Position numbers and translations under genes: made by a program
Assembly (NCBI GenBank): GCA_963757815.1
Contig: CAVWSN010000035.1
Coordinates: 248,001-312,000 of the forward strand
From: JACVRW01 sp963757815
Lineage (GTDB): Bacteria > Actinomycetota > Thermoleophilia > Solirubrobacterales > Thermoleophilaceae
Direction of reading: 5' to 3'
DNA: 64,000 bases
Shown here: positions 17,426 through 31,105 of the stretch, in pieces
Layout: the number at the start of each line of letters is the position of its first letter
Position numbering within the stretch: the stretch's first letter is position 1
The notes under the pieces: generated by a model
Database searches by the model: none
What the model was told of the DNA's origin: nothing
What the model saw: only the letters and a program-made list of their open reading frames with translations

Positions 17426-17907
17426 GTGGCGCCGATCAACCCGCGGGCCGCGAGCTCCTCGCGGAGCCAGCGGATCGGCTCGGGGTTCTTGCCCTCGGTG
17501 GACCCATCGAGCTCTACGAAGCGCACGAACAGGTCCAGGTCGGGCAGGCGGTGAATCATCTGATCCAGCCCGCGCCGGTCGAGCCGGCGCAGCAAGCGCA
17601 TCCCGCGCCAGAGGCGGTAGGGGCGGTCATGGAGCTCGATCGTCGCGAGCAGGCGCTCATCGCTCGTGTAGCGCTCGGCGAAGCGCCGCGCGCGCGTCGC
17701 GTGGTGGTTCTCGCCGACATGCAAGAGCCACGGGCTGACGGCGAACTTGAGCGAGTCGTGAACGAGTGAGATGAAGCGCAGGTCCTCGCGGCGCCGTCCC
17801 GTCTCGCCCCAGCGGTCGAGCATCTCCAGCAGGTCGGCCACGTGCCTGCCTACCGCGCCCTCCGGATGCCCTCTCCGGGGCGCGCCCCAGGCCCAGCCCT
17901 CGAGCAT
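17422..17907 (-). CDS. HD-superfamily-like protein
   Basis: A 161-residue protein with the His/Asp pattern of a metal-dependent phosphohydrolase: DLRFISLVHDSLKF, a His pair in GENHHATRARRFAERY, and ELHDRPYRLWRGM. The rest is helical and charged. Coding-like residues (VPGFVPENDLERALAGDP) continue in frame upstream of the ATG at 17907 without a canonical start, so the true N-terminus may be longer. Substrate unknown. Confidence 0.65.
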   Translation of the reverse strand: MLEGWAWGAPRRGHPEGAVGRHVADLLEMLDRWGETGRRREDLRFISLVHDSLKFAVSPWLLHVGENHHATRARRFAERYTSDERLLATIELHDRPYRLWRGMRLLRRLDRRGLDQMIHRLPDLDLFVRFVELDGSTEGKNPEPIRWLREELAARGLIGAT

Positions 17908-17978
17908 GACCGGATCGCCGGCGAGCGCGCGCTCGAGGTCGTTCTCGGGGACGAAGCCGGGAACGAGCTGGGCTGCCG

Positions 17979-18386
17979 CTACTCGACCGACTCGGCCACC
18001 CAGTCGCCCTGCTGGCGGCCGAGGATCACGCGGGCCTCGGCCCCGGCGTCGTCGACCGCCACGAAGTGGGCGCGATCCTCCTCCATGCCCGGCTGGTCGT
18101 CCACGAGCACGAGGTGGAGGTTCCTGTAGTCCCAGCCCGGGCGCTGCTGCTCGAGCGCGCCGCGCGCCACGCCCTCCATCACGTCACGATGCCAACCGCG
18201 ATCGCTCGCGCGTGCCTGCTCGAGCGCCGCGTCGGCCGCCGCCACGTGATCTGCCCAGGTGCTTGCCTGGCGCCTGTTTCGCGCCCTGATGCCCAGGATT
18301 CCCAGGACAAGGGCGATGGCGACGAGCACACCAAGGACGATCAGGACGATCGCAAGCGTGGAGATGGCGAGCGGTGGCGTGTACAT
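17979..18386 (-). CDS. Small single-pass membrane protein of unknown function
   Basis: A 135-residue protein with one transmembrane segment at about residues 8-30 (ISTLAIVLIVLGVLVAIALV). A basic stretch (RARNRRQ), a helical region and a C-terminal part rich in acidic and aromatic residues (WDYRNLHLVLVDDQPGMEEDRAHFVAV) follow. The predicted topology is a short outside N-terminus with a cytosolic domain. The ATG at 18386 is taken because upstream reading enters the rRNA terminator. Function unknown. Confidence 0.65.
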   Translation of the reverse strand: MYTPPLAISTLAIVLIVLGVLVAIALVLGILGIRARNRRQASTWADHVAAADAALEQARASDRGWHRDVMEGVARGALEQQRPGWDYRNLHLVLVDDQPGMEEDRAHFVAVDDAGAEARVILGRQQGDWVAESVE

Positions 18387-18403
18387 GCGGCGCGTCAGTC
18401 TAG

Positions 18404-18437
18404 GGAAAAGGCTCGGGCCGCCCGAGGGCGGCCCGAA
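18404..18437 (-). terminator. Rho-independent terminator of the rRNA operon
   Basis: On the minus strand just after 5S rRNA there is a perfect 10-bp GC stem (TCGGGCCGCC paired with GGCGGCCCGA, four-base loop CTCG), followed by GCCTTTTCCC. It lies between 5S and the next minus-strand gene. Confidence 0.8.
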
Positions 18438-18440
18438 GAA

Positions 18441-18558
18441 GATCCGGCGGCGACCTACTCTCCCAGGGCCGTGAGGCCCAAGTACCATCGGCGCTGAGGG
18501 GCTTAACTGCTCTGTTCGGAATGGGAAGAGGTGTTTCCCCCCCGCTATCACCACCGAA
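18441..18558 (-). rRNA. rrf: 5S ribosomal RNA
   Basis: The minus strand reads GGTGGTGATAGCGGGGGG at the 5' side, the conserved core ACCTCTTCCCATTCCGAACA, GATGGTACTTGGG, and the closing strand GAGAGTAGGTCGCCGCCG. The size of about 118 nt is normal. Ends are estimated to within a few bases from the terminal helix. Confidence 0.93.
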
Positions 18559-18605
18559 ATGTTGCGAGACAGAGCAGACTCGCGCCCGCTCCGCCCTCGC
18601 CGAAG

Positions 18606-18625
18606 CTTGAAAACTGCACAGCCGG
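18606..18625 (-). other. 3' half of the 23S precursor processing stem
   Basis: In the 23S-5S spacer the minus strand reads CCGGCTGTGCAGTTTTCAAG. This is complementary to the minus-strand sequence at 22542-22566 on the other side of 23S, and the two can form a long RNase III-type stem enclosing pre-23S. Between this and 23S lies a further perfect hairpin (CCCACCGG, CGAA, CCGGTGGG on the plus strand). Confidence 0.6.
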
Positions 18626-18972
18626 TCCCCGCCGGCGAACCGGCGAGTTAACTCCCCACCGGCGAACCGGTGGGCGGAAGATCAAAAGATCCGTCAAGCC
18701 CTCGAACCATTAGTACCGGTCTGCTTAGCGCATTGCTGCGGTTACACATCCGGCCTATCACCTGGTGGTCTTCCAGGGGTCTTACTCCCTCAAGGGGATG
18801 GGAGAGCTCATCTCGAGGTCGGCTTCCCGCTTAGATGCCTTCAGCGGTTATCCGATCCGCACGTAGCTAACCAGCAGTGCCCTTGGCAGGACAACTGGTA
18901 CACCAGAGGTGCGTTCATCCCGGTCCTCTCGTACTAGGGACGACTCCCCTCAACTCTCCAACGCCCACGGCA

Positions 18973-19101
<129 letters not shown>

Positions 19102-19127
19102 GGCCGTCGATGTGGACTCTTGGGCCC

Positions 19128-19170
<43 letters not shown>

Positions 19171-19639
19171 CGGCGCTTCCACTTGCTACCGCCGGATCAC
19201 TAAGGCCTGCTTTCGCACCTGCTCGACATGTCTGTCTCGCAGTCAAGCTCCCTTGTTGCCTTTACACTCTGCGCACGATTTCCAACCGTACTGAGGGAAC
19301 CTTTGCGCGCCTCCGTTACATTTTGGGAGGCGACCGCCCCAGTCAAACTACCCACCTGACACTGTTCACCGCCCGGATTCACGGTGCGGTGTTAGAAGCC
19401 CAAACCACCAAGGGTGGTATCTCAAGGGTGGCTCCACGAGAGCCGCAGCTCTCGCTTCACAGCCTCCCACCTATCCTGAGCGAAGTGCCTCAGACTCCAA
19501 TATCAAGCTGTAGTAAAGGTTCACGGGGTCTTTCCGTCTTGCCGCGGGTACTCGGCATCTTCACCGAGACTGCGATTTCACCGAGCCCCTCGTTGAGACA
19601 GCACCCAACTCGTTACGCCATTCGTGCAGGTCGGAACTT

Positions 19640-20404
<765 letters not shown>

Positions 20405-21335
20405 GGTTATAGTTACCGCCGCCGTTTACCGGGGCTTAGTTTCAGAGCTTCGCACCGAAGTGCTAACCCCTCCACGTAACCTTCCGGCACCGGGCAGGCG
20501 TCACCCCCTATACGTCGTCTTACGACTTAGCAGAGAGCTGTGTTTTTGGTAAACAGTCGGTTGGGTCAATTCACTGCGGCCCCCTCGAGCTCCAGCCGCG
20601 AAGGCTTTCACCCTACCGGGGCGCCCCTTCTCCCGAAGTTACGGGGCCATTTTGCCGAGTTCCTTAACGAGGGTTATCTCGATCACCTTAGTATTCTCTA
20701 CTTGTCCACCTGTGTCGGTTTTGGTACGGGCACGCACTGTCCTCCCTAGAGGATTTTCTCGGAGGCATGGCGTCAGGGACTCGCCGGCCTTCCGGCCAGC
20801 TGGCATCGCACCTCGCCGTAACGGGCTCCCGGATTTGCCTAGAAGCCCTGGCTACATGCTTACCCCCGCGCAACCGTCGGCGGGGTTCCCTTAGCCTTCC
20901 TCGTCCCCCCATCGGTGATAGCGGACAGACGTGGTACGGGAATATCAACCCGTTGGCCATCGACTACGCCTTTCGGCCTCGCCTTAGGTCCCGACTGACC
21001 CTGAGCCGAAGAACGTTGCTCAGGAAACCTTGGACAATCGGTGGAGGGGATTCTCACCCCTCTTTCGTTACTCACGCCGGCATTCTCACTTCTGAAGCCT
21101 CCACGGCTGGGTCCCCCCGCCGCTTCGCAAGCCTCAGAACGCTCTCCTACCGCGCACGAGATCCCGAAGGATCGCGCACACCCGCAGCTTCGGTGGTTAG
21201 CTTGAGCCCCGTTACATTTTCCGCGCCCGAACACTTGACCAGTGAGCTGTTACGCACTCTTTCAAGGGTGGCTGCCTCTAAGCCAACCTCCTGGTTGTCT
21301 CGGCACTCGGACATCGTTTCCCACTTAGCTAACAC

Positions 21336-21366
<31 letters not shown>

Positions 21367-21857
21367 CCCCTCTTGCCTATGAAGTTTATCCCCCACAAGC
21401 TGACTCCCCGGGTACACACTAACGGTCTTCGGAGTTTGCCTGAAGTCGGTAACCTGGTAGGGCCCCTAGTCCAAGCAGTGCTCTACGGCCGTTAGGCATC
21501 GCCGGAGGCTATACCTAAATATATTTCGGAGAGAACCAGATATCTCCGGGCTTGATTAGCCTTTCACTCCGACCCACAGGTCATCCGCCCAGTTTTCAAC
21601 CTAGGTCGGTTCGGCCCTCCACGGGGTCTTACCCCCGCTTCAGCCTGCCCATGGGTAGCTCGCCCGGTTTCGGGTCTACCGCCTCTGACTGAATCGCCCT
21701 ATTCGGACTCGCTTTCGCTGCGGCTCCGCTCATCGCTTAACCTTGCCAGGGACGAGTAACTCGCCGGCTCGTTATGCAAAAAGCACGCCGTCACATCCAA
21801 AGGATGCTCCGACCGCTTGTAGGCACACGGTTTCAGGTACTATTTCACTCCCCTTCT

Positions 21858-21891
<34 letters not shown>

Positions 21892-22541
21892 CCGCTATCG
21901 GTCACCAGGGAGTACTTAGCCTTGGAGGGTGGTCCCCCCAGATTCAGACCGCGTTTCACGGGAGCGGTCCTACTCAGGAACGGGCCCGGGAGGCCAGTCG
22001 CTTTCGCCTACGGGGCTGTTACCCGCTGTGGCGCCTGTGTTCCACGGATCTTCGGCTAACGACTGACTTTGTGACTCCCGCCGGGAGATGCAGCTCCCGG
22101 GAAGCTCGTCCTACAACCCCGGCTACGCAACGCCTGCACGCTTGCACGTCGCCGGTTTGGGCTGGTCCCCTTTCGCTCGCCACTACTCGGGGAGTCTCGG
22201 TTGATTTCCTTTCCTCGAGGTACTGAGATGTTTCAGTTCCCTCGCTTGCCTTCGTGCGCCTATGTATTCAGCGCAGGAGGGCACCGCATTACCGGTGCCG
22301 GGTTTCCCCATTCGGGAATCCGCGGGTCAAAGCCTGTTCAGCGGCTCACCGCGGCTTATCGCAGCCGTCCACGCCCTTCTTCGACTCCTGGTGCCAAGGC
22401 ATCCACCATGTGCCCTTACTATCTTGACGGTGATCGTTTGATAGCCGGCGCGGCCGTGCGCCAAGCCGCGGGCTCGGCCCGCGGCGCGGCGATGGTATTT
22501 ACGCGCCGGTTTCCAAACGGTGATCTTCCGTTTGATGTTGA

Positions 22542-22566
22542 CCAACTGTGCAGTTTTCAAGGTCCG
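22542..22566 (-). other. 5' half of the 23S precursor processing stem
   Basis: The minus strand reads CCGGACCTTGAAAACTGCAC and AGTTGG. It pairs with 18606-18625 beyond the 3' end of 23S, the arrangement expected for RNase III release of pre-23S. Confidence 0.6.
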
Positions 22567-22597
22567 GCGAGGGCGCAACCGGAGGGACTCCCCGGCT

Positions 22598-22621
22598 GGT
22601 CTCTCAAAACTCAGCAGTACG
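22598..22621 (-). other. 3' half of the 16S precursor processing stem
   Basis: The minus strand reads CGTACTGCTGAGTTTTGAGA then GACC. It is almost perfectly complementary to the leader sequence at 24515-24538, so the two can enclose pre-16S in a long stem. Confidence 0.65.
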
Positions 22622-22753
22622 CGGGCCCGTTCGCGACGGGCCCGACCAGGTTTGGTCGACGTTCTAGAGGCGCCGAGCGGTCAGGAGACCAAAGGCTCGC
22701 ACGCACCGCGTGCTCGCCGCTCCGACCGTCGGCCGGCTCTGATTAGAGCTCCC

Positions 22754-24298
<1,545 letters not shown>

Positions 24299-24514
24299 TG
24301 AAAGTCTGGCGTGGTTTCAAATCCGGACGGTCCGAGGGAGACCCCGAGCCGGCCGGCTCCACTGTCAGATCAAGAGAGTTGTCAAGTCGTCGTAGCTCCC
24401 GCGTACACCTGCGGGTGGGCTGGACTTGACGGGTACTGATTCAGGCCCTTCTGCCGGATCGCCGAAGCGCCCCGGAAAGAAGGGTTCAAACCTGGACGCG
24501 ACCTTTCGGTCGCA

Positions 24515-24538
24515 CGTACTGCTGAGTTTTCAAAGACC
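24515..24538 (-). other. 5' half of the 16S precursor processing stem in the rRNA leader
   Basis: The minus strand reads GGTCTTTGAAAACTCAGCAG then TACG and pairs with 22598-22621 downstream of 16S. The leader between promoter and 16S (about 24299-24580) also contains hairpin-forming GC tracts. No open reading frame of note is seen there. Confidence 0.6.
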
Positions 24539-24587
24539 GTGCGTCCTCGGGGTGGGGCCTCCACCCGCGTCTGAAGCGCGACGGAGC

Positions 24588-24617
24588 AGTGTAGCACCGG
24601 CAAGGAGGCCGCGCCAA
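24588..24617 (-). promoter_or_regulatory. Candidate rRNA operon promoter
   Basis: On the minus strand TTGGCG (24617-24612) is followed after 18 nt by TACACT (24593-24588), preceded by TGC as in an extended -10. It lies about 290 nt upstream of 16S and just after the tyrS stop. A second TTGACA at 24385-24380 has no good -10. Motif-based only. Confidence 0.5.
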
Positions 24618-24656
24618 ACCGCTCGCCGACTGGAATTGAGGCCCGGCGGGTCCCCG

Positions 24657-25829
24657 TCAGGCCAGGCGCAGCCGCTTGAAGCGCCGCTTTCCCACCTGCA
24701 GCACGACGCCGTCAAGGTCCTCCGGAGGCAGGTCCATCCGTGAGGCGTCGAGGGCGTCGCCATCCAGCTTCACACCGCCCTGGGCGAGGAGCCGCCGCCC
24801 CTCCGAGCGCGACAGGCCGAAGGCGTCCGAGATCAGGGCCGGCAGGTGCACGGGGCCGTTTTCCGCGCTGAAGGCGAACTCCTCGATCTCGTCCGGCAGC
24901 TCGCGGCGCACGTGGAGGGTGTCGAAGTGCTCCTGCGCCGCCGCGGCGGCCTCCTCCCCGTGATAGCGGGCGCAGAGGGCGAAGGCCATCGCCCTTTTGG
25001 CGTCCCGCGCCGGGAGCGAACGGTCGAGGGGCTCGTCGAGCAGCAGGTCGTAGTAGACCGGCATGACGTCGTCGGGAATCCGCATCAGCTTCCCGTACAT
25101 CTCCTCCGGGGGATCCTCCACACCCACGTAGTTCGCGAGTGACTTGGACATCTTCTGCACCCCGTCGATCCCCGGCAGGATCGGCATGGTGAGGATCGAC
25201 TGCGGCTCGACGCCGTAGGACTTCTGAGTCTCGCGCGCGAGGAGCACGTTGAATTTCTGGTCGGTGCCGCCGAGCTCGACGTCCGAGCGGATCGCGACCG
25301 AGTCGTAGCCCTGGATCAGCGGGTAGAGCAGCTCGAGGATCGAGATCGGCTCGCCCGCCGTGTAGCGCTTCGAGAAGTCGTCGCGCTCGAGCAGCTGCGC
25401 CACCGTGGCCGTGCGGGCGAGCCGGAACAGGTCCTCCATCGGCATGTCGAGCCACTCGCCGTTGCGACGCACCTCGGTGCGCGCGCGGTCCAGCACCTTG
25501 AAGGCCTGCTCCTCGTAGGTCTGTGCGTTGCGGTCAATCTCGGCAGGGTCGACGAAGGGGCGCGTCGAGGAGCGTCCGCTCGGATCGCCCACGCGGGCGG
25601 TGTAGTCGCCCACGATCAGCACGACCTGATGGCCGAGGTCCTGGAACTCCCGCAGCTTGCGCAGGACCACCGTGTGGCCCAGGTGGATGTCCGGGGTGGT
25701 GGGATCCACGCCGAGCTTCACTCGCAGCGGCCGGCCCTTCGCCAGCTGGCGCTCGAGCTCCCCCTCGGGCAGGGCGTCGACGGCGTTGCGGGTGAGGAAC
25801 CGGGCGGCCTCGCCCGCCGAATCCGTCAT
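24657..25829 (-). CDS. tyrS: Tyrosyl-tRNA synthetase
   Basis: A 390-residue class I aminoacyl-tRNA synthetase. The HIGH-like motif is HLGHTVVLRKL (within VDPTTPDIHLGH) and the KMSKS motif is intact (GIDGVQKMSKSLANYVG). Tyr-recognition elements QGYDSVAIRSDVELGGTDQKFN and a C-terminal S4-like RNA-binding domain (SDAFGLSRSEGRRLLAQGGVKLDG) follow. The ATG at 25829 (MTDSAGEAARFL) was chosen from the family start. It lies just upstream of the rRNA promoter, with no T-box visible in the short leader. Confidence 0.95.
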   Translation of the reverse strand: MTDSAGEAARFLTRNAVDALPEGELERQLAKGRPLRVKLGVDPTTPDIHLGHTVVLRKLREFQDLGHQVVLIVGDYTARVGDPSGRSSTRPFVDPAEIDRNAQTYEEQAFKVLDRARTEVRRNGEWLDMPMEDLFRLARTATVAQLLERDDFSKRYTAGEPISILELLYPLIQGYDSVAIRSDVELGGTDQKFNVLLARETQKSYGVEPQSILTMPILPGIDGVQKMSKSLANYVGVEDPPEEMYGKLMRIPDDVMPVYYDLLLDEPLDRSLPARDAKRAMAFALCARYHGEEAAAAAQEHFDTLHVRRELPDEIEEFAFSAENGPVHLPALISDAFGLSRSEGRRLLAQGGVKLDGDALDASRMDLPPEDLDGVVLQVGKRRFKRLRLA

Positions 25830-25954
25830 AGACCCAATGCTAGACTGACGCGCTCGGTTGGCGCCCGTGACGATGCCGTGCGGGCGGGCGCCCGTAACCA
25901 GCCGCCGCATGTGTCGCACGGACGCGGGGAACCCCTTCAGACGGGGCGCTCACT

Positions 25955-28391
25955 ATGCCGGAGCCGCCGACGCCCATCACTCGTCCAGCCGCTGCGCGCG
26001 GGCCACGCTTCCTGCGCGGAGACGGGGACTCGAGCCCGCAGGATCCGCCACAAAGCCGCTGGAGCGCGGGGACCGCCCCCGCTCCGCCCACGCCCCCGCC
26101 GCGCTCCAAGCCCAAGCTCAAGAAGCTGCGCCTGGCCTTCATCCTGCTCGGCATCTCTCTGCTCGCGGTCGTCTCGACCGTGTTCGGGATGCTGATGGCT
26201 GTGGCGAGCGACCTGCCCTCGCTCGAGAACCGCTCCGAGTACAGGGCCGCCCGCAACTCGATCCTCTATTCCGACGGCCCCGGCTGCAAGCAGCCGGGCA
26301 ACGACGCCTGCCAGATTGCCGCGCTCGCCGGAAACAAGAACCGGATCCTGCTCGAGGAGGGCGAGATCTCGCCCAACCTCAAGAACGCGGTCATCGCGAT
26401 CGAGGACAAGCGCTTCTACGGGCACGAGGGCGTGGACTACGCCGGCATCGCCCGAGCGCTCGTGCAGGACGTGCTCAAGCGGCGCGCCGTGCAGGGCGGC
26501 TCGACGATCACTCAGCAGTTCGTCAAGAACGCACTCGCCGCCCAGGGCAACCGCTCCGTGTTCCAGAAGCTGCGTGAGTCGGCCCTGGCGTACCACCTCG
26601 AGCGCAAGTGGCCCAAGGAGAAGATCCTCACCCAGTACCTGAACACCGTCTACTTCGGAAACGGCGCCTACGGCATCGAGGCGGCCGTCCGAACCTACTT
26701 CGGCGACGGCGACGAGCCCGAGGAGCAGAAGGGCGCCGAGACCAGCTCGGGCGTCCAGTACACGCCCGCCCCGGAGCCGGATACCGACGACCCCAACCGG
26801 CGCCTCGCGCAGGACGTGACGCCCGCCGAGGCCGCGTTGCTCGCCGGGTTGATCGCCTCGCCCAGCCTGTACGACCCGCTCGAGAACCCCCAGACCGCCA
26901 CCGAGCGCCGCAACCTTGTTCTCCAGCGCATGTACGACCAGCGCATGATCACGCGCGCCCAGTACCAGGATGCGATTCGCCAGTCGATCCCCGACGAGGA
27001 CGAGGTCGATCCGCCCGACTCGGAGTCGAAGCAGCCGTACTTCACGAGTTGGATGACACAGCAGCTCGTCGACCGCTACGGCGCCGGGCTCGTGTTCGGC
27101 GGCGGCATGAAGATCAAGACGACGATCGACCCGCAGCTGCAGGCGGCGGCGGAGCAGGCCGTGGCCGGCCGGCTCGCCGGCGTGGGCCCCGACGCCTCGC
27201 TCGTGGCGATCGAGAACAAGACCGGCGAGGTCAAGGCCATGGTCGGCGGCTCGAGCTTCGACGCGCGCCCGTTCAACCTGGCGACGAACGGTCACCGCCA
27301 GCCGGGATCGGCCTTCAAGCCGTTCACCCTCGCTGCGGGCCCTCGAGGACGGCATCGACCCGAACAGCGTCTGGGCGTCCCAGCCCAAGCAGCTCCCCTT
27401 CCGCGGAGAGAAGGGTCCCGAGCTCTTCAAGGTCTCGAACTACGAGGACTCGTACCTCGGCGCGGCCTCGCTCTGGTCGGCCACCGCGACCTCGGACAAC
27501 TCCGTGTTCGCCGAGCTCGGCATGGAGGTCAAGCCCAAGCGGGTAGCAAGGCTCGCGAACGAGATGGGCATCCGCACCGAGCTCTCGACCAACCCGGCCA
27601 TGATCCTCGGCGGCCTCGAGGAGGGTGTCACACCGCTCGAGATGGCCTACGCGTACTCGACGATCGCCAACGAGGGTGTGCGCGTGTCCGGCACGCTTGC
27701 CCCCAATCAGACCGGGCCGGTGGCGTTCGAGAAGGTGGACAGCGACCGGCGCGGTATCGCGGCCGAGAACGAGGTGGTGCGCGACCGTGTGTTCCCGGCC
27801 CAGGTCGGCCAGGTGGCCAAGGACATGCTCTCGCTCGTCGTGACCGACGGGACCGGCACGGCGGCGCAGGTCGGCGACGAGTTCATCTGGGGCAAGACCG
27901 GCACCACCGAGAACTACGGCGACGCCTGGTTCGCCGGCGGGAACGAGGAGCTCTCGGTGGCGATCTGGGTCGGCTACGCCGACAGGCTGCAGCCGATGGA
28001 GTACGAGTACGCCGGCAGCCCGGTCGCGGGCGGGACCTACCCCGCCCAGATCTTCCACGACTTCATGACCTCCTGGATCGAGCTGCGCGAGCAGCGCGAG
28101 GCGGCGAGCGGCAAGGACGAGGACGAGGAGGAGTCCACCCTGCCGTCCCTGCCGGTGACGCCCGCCCCCGCTCCCTCGGTCGAGGCTCCCGCGCCGGCCG
28201 AGACGACCGAGGAGGCGCCCCCGCCCGAGGAGGACACGGGCGCTACGCCGGCCCCCGAGGCACCGCCGCAGCAGGCGCCTGAGCCCGCTCCCGCTCCGAC
28301 CCCCGCCCCGGCCCCGGCGCCGGCTCCCACCCCTCCACCGACCGGAGGCACCGGCGGCGGAACCGGCACGGGCGGCGTGCCGCCAGGCTAG
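25955..28391 (+). CDS. Class A penicillin-binding protein (bifunctional transglycosylase/transpeptidase), one-base frameshift
   Basis: About 811 residues when joined. It has a Pro-rich cytosolic N-terminus, one transmembrane helix at about 58-82, and a GT51 transglycosylase with catalytic Glu150 (AIEDKRFYGHEGVDYAGI) and GGSTITQQFVKN. The transpeptidase follows with nucleophile Ser452 (PGSAFKPF), the SDN motif (ATSDNSVFAELG) and WGKTGTTENYGDAWFAGG. A roughly 100-residue Pro/Ala/Glu tail ending in a Gly-rich stretch is probably cell-wall spanning. The frame breaks at GCGGGCCC (27334-27341), which has one extra base between box 1 (SxxK) and box 2 (SDN). It polymerises and crosslinks peptidoglycan outside the membrane. 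Confidence 0.92.
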
Positions 28392-28981
28392 GCCGCGCTC
28401 CGGCCGCGCATCGCGGCGGGCCAGGGGCGTGAGACGTGGCGGCTGTCCGCGTCGCAGAAGCGCCAGGGAAGGTCGGCCGCCTTCGTGATCCCGATCCTCT
28501 CCCCCATCACGATGCGCGGCGCCGCCGCGCGCGGATCCCGCGCGTGCAGCTCGATCGGGCCGTCCACGAGCGAGCTGCCGTTGTGGGCAAGGCCCACGCC
28601 GAGCGCCTGCGTGAGCTTGCCGGGCCCGGAGCAGAGTTCCTCGACCCGCTCGAGGCCGCGGCGCGCGCGCATGAGACTCGAGCCCGTCGACCGGCTCGAG
28701 CGCCCGGATCAGGACCGCCGCCCCCACGCCCTCCTCCTCGCAGACCGCGTTGAGGAGCGAGTGCACGCCGTAGGAGAAGTAGACGTACGCGTGAGCCGGC
28801 GGGCCGAACAGCGTCCGGGTGCGGCTCGTGACCCCCGCGTAGGCGTGGCAGGCCGGCTCGTCCATGTGGTAGCTCTCGGTCTCGACGATGCGCCCCGCCG
28901 CGCCGGCGTGGCGGACGGTGCAGCCCACCAGGTCGCGCGCGACGTCGTGGACCGAGCGCGCGTAGAAGTCGCGCCCGAGCC

Positions 28982-28985
<4 letters not shown>
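28388..28985 (-). CDS. 3-methyladenine DNA glycosylase (AAG/MPG family), one-base frameshift
   Basis: About 198 residues when joined. The N-terminal half has FYARSVHDVARDLVGC, the catalytic Glu in GRIVETESYHMDEPACHAYAG, TLFGPPAHAYVYFSYGVHSLLN and VLIRALEP. The C-terminal half, in another frame, has CSGPGKLTQALGVGL and ERIGITKAADLPWRFCDADS. The break is near 28668-28684, one base too many. The enzyme excises alkylated purines. Its start overlaps the argH stop, and it converges with the penicillin-binding protein gene with a 4-nt overlap. Confidence 0.9.
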
Positions 28986-30352
<1,367 letters not shown>

Positions 30353-30407
30353 GCGGGCGAGGAGTCTACGGACCGTAGGATTCCCGCCGGTGGGACCACG
30401 GGCGGCG

Positions 30408-31049
30408 GTGACGGCCTTGGCTGAGGTGAGGAGAGCTCGTACCGACGAGGCCGGCGCGGTCGCCCTGCTCCTCCATGCGAGCGGCGCGGACATGTACGAC
30501 CGCTTCACCGGTGGGCGGGAGCGGGCGCTGCGCGTGCTCGAGCGCGCTTTCTCGGAACCCGGAAACCTGGCCAGCTCCGAGTGCGTGTGGGTGGCGGAGA
30601 TCGACGGCGAACTCGCCGCCGCCATGGCCGGCTTCCCGGTGGACGAGGCGGCGCGCCGTTCGCGCGCGTTCCTGCGGCTCGCCCTGCGCGGCTCGCGCCC
30701 CTGGCGCTGGCCCGTGTCGCTGCGCCTCTACCAGGCGGGCGGCCGCGCCTCGCCGAGCCCGCCCACGTCCGCGTTCTACATCGACGCGCTTGCCACGGCC
30801 GAGCGCTTTCGCCGGCGCGGCGCGGCCCGGGCGCTGCTTGCCGAGGCCGAGCGTCAGGCGCGCGCGAAAGAGCTCCCGTGCGTGGCGCTCGACACCACGA
30901 TCCCGAACCAGGCGGCCCGCGCGCTGTATGCCCGCGAGGGCTACGACGAGGTGGCCTACCGGCCTGGCACACGCGGCCTGCCGGGCTTCGTGGCGCTCGT
31001 CAAGAGGCTGGACCGGCCGCCGATCGGCGGCGGCCAGGCGATGACTTGA
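30408..31049 (+). CDS. GNAT family N-acetyltransferase
   Basis: A 213-residue protein starting at GTG 30408. The GNAT core is in the second half: YIDALATAERFRRRGAARALLAEAERQARA contains the acetyl-CoA pyrophosphate loop RRRGAA, and VALDTTIPNQAARALYAREGYDEVAYRPG is the last strand pair. The N-terminal half (ALRVLERAFSEPGNLASSECVWVAEIDGELAAAMAGFP) fits the first strands. The acceptor substrate is not predictable. It diverges from argH. Confidence 0.85.
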   Translation: MTALAEVRRARTDEAGAVALLLHASGADMYDRFTGGRERALRVLERAFSEPGNLASSECVWVAEIDGELAAAMAGFPVDEAARRSRAFLRLALRGSRPWRWPVSLRLYQAGGRASPSPPTSAFYIDALATAERFRRRGAARALLAEAERQARAKELPCVALDTTIPNQAARALYAREGYDEVAYRPGTRGLPGFVALVKRLDRPPIGGGQAMT

Positions 31050-31105
31050 GCCCCGTCCAGGCGTCTTAACTGGAGAATGGCCATGCCGTGACACGCGCGC
31101 GCACC

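Noticed and set aside
24357..24385. Second rRNA promoter with TTGACA at 24385-24380
   Set aside because: At 17 nt spacing the -10 would be GTGGAG, a poor match, so it is not listed as a promoter.
25830..25954. T-box riboswitch upstream of tyrS
   Set aside because: The divergent gap is only about 125 bp and I see no T-box core sequence or specifier stem.
27334..27341. Programmed ribosomal frameshift in the penicillin-binding protein
   Set aside because: No slippery heptamer with downstream structure is evident, and similar one-base shifts occur in many unrelated genes here, which fits base-call errors better.
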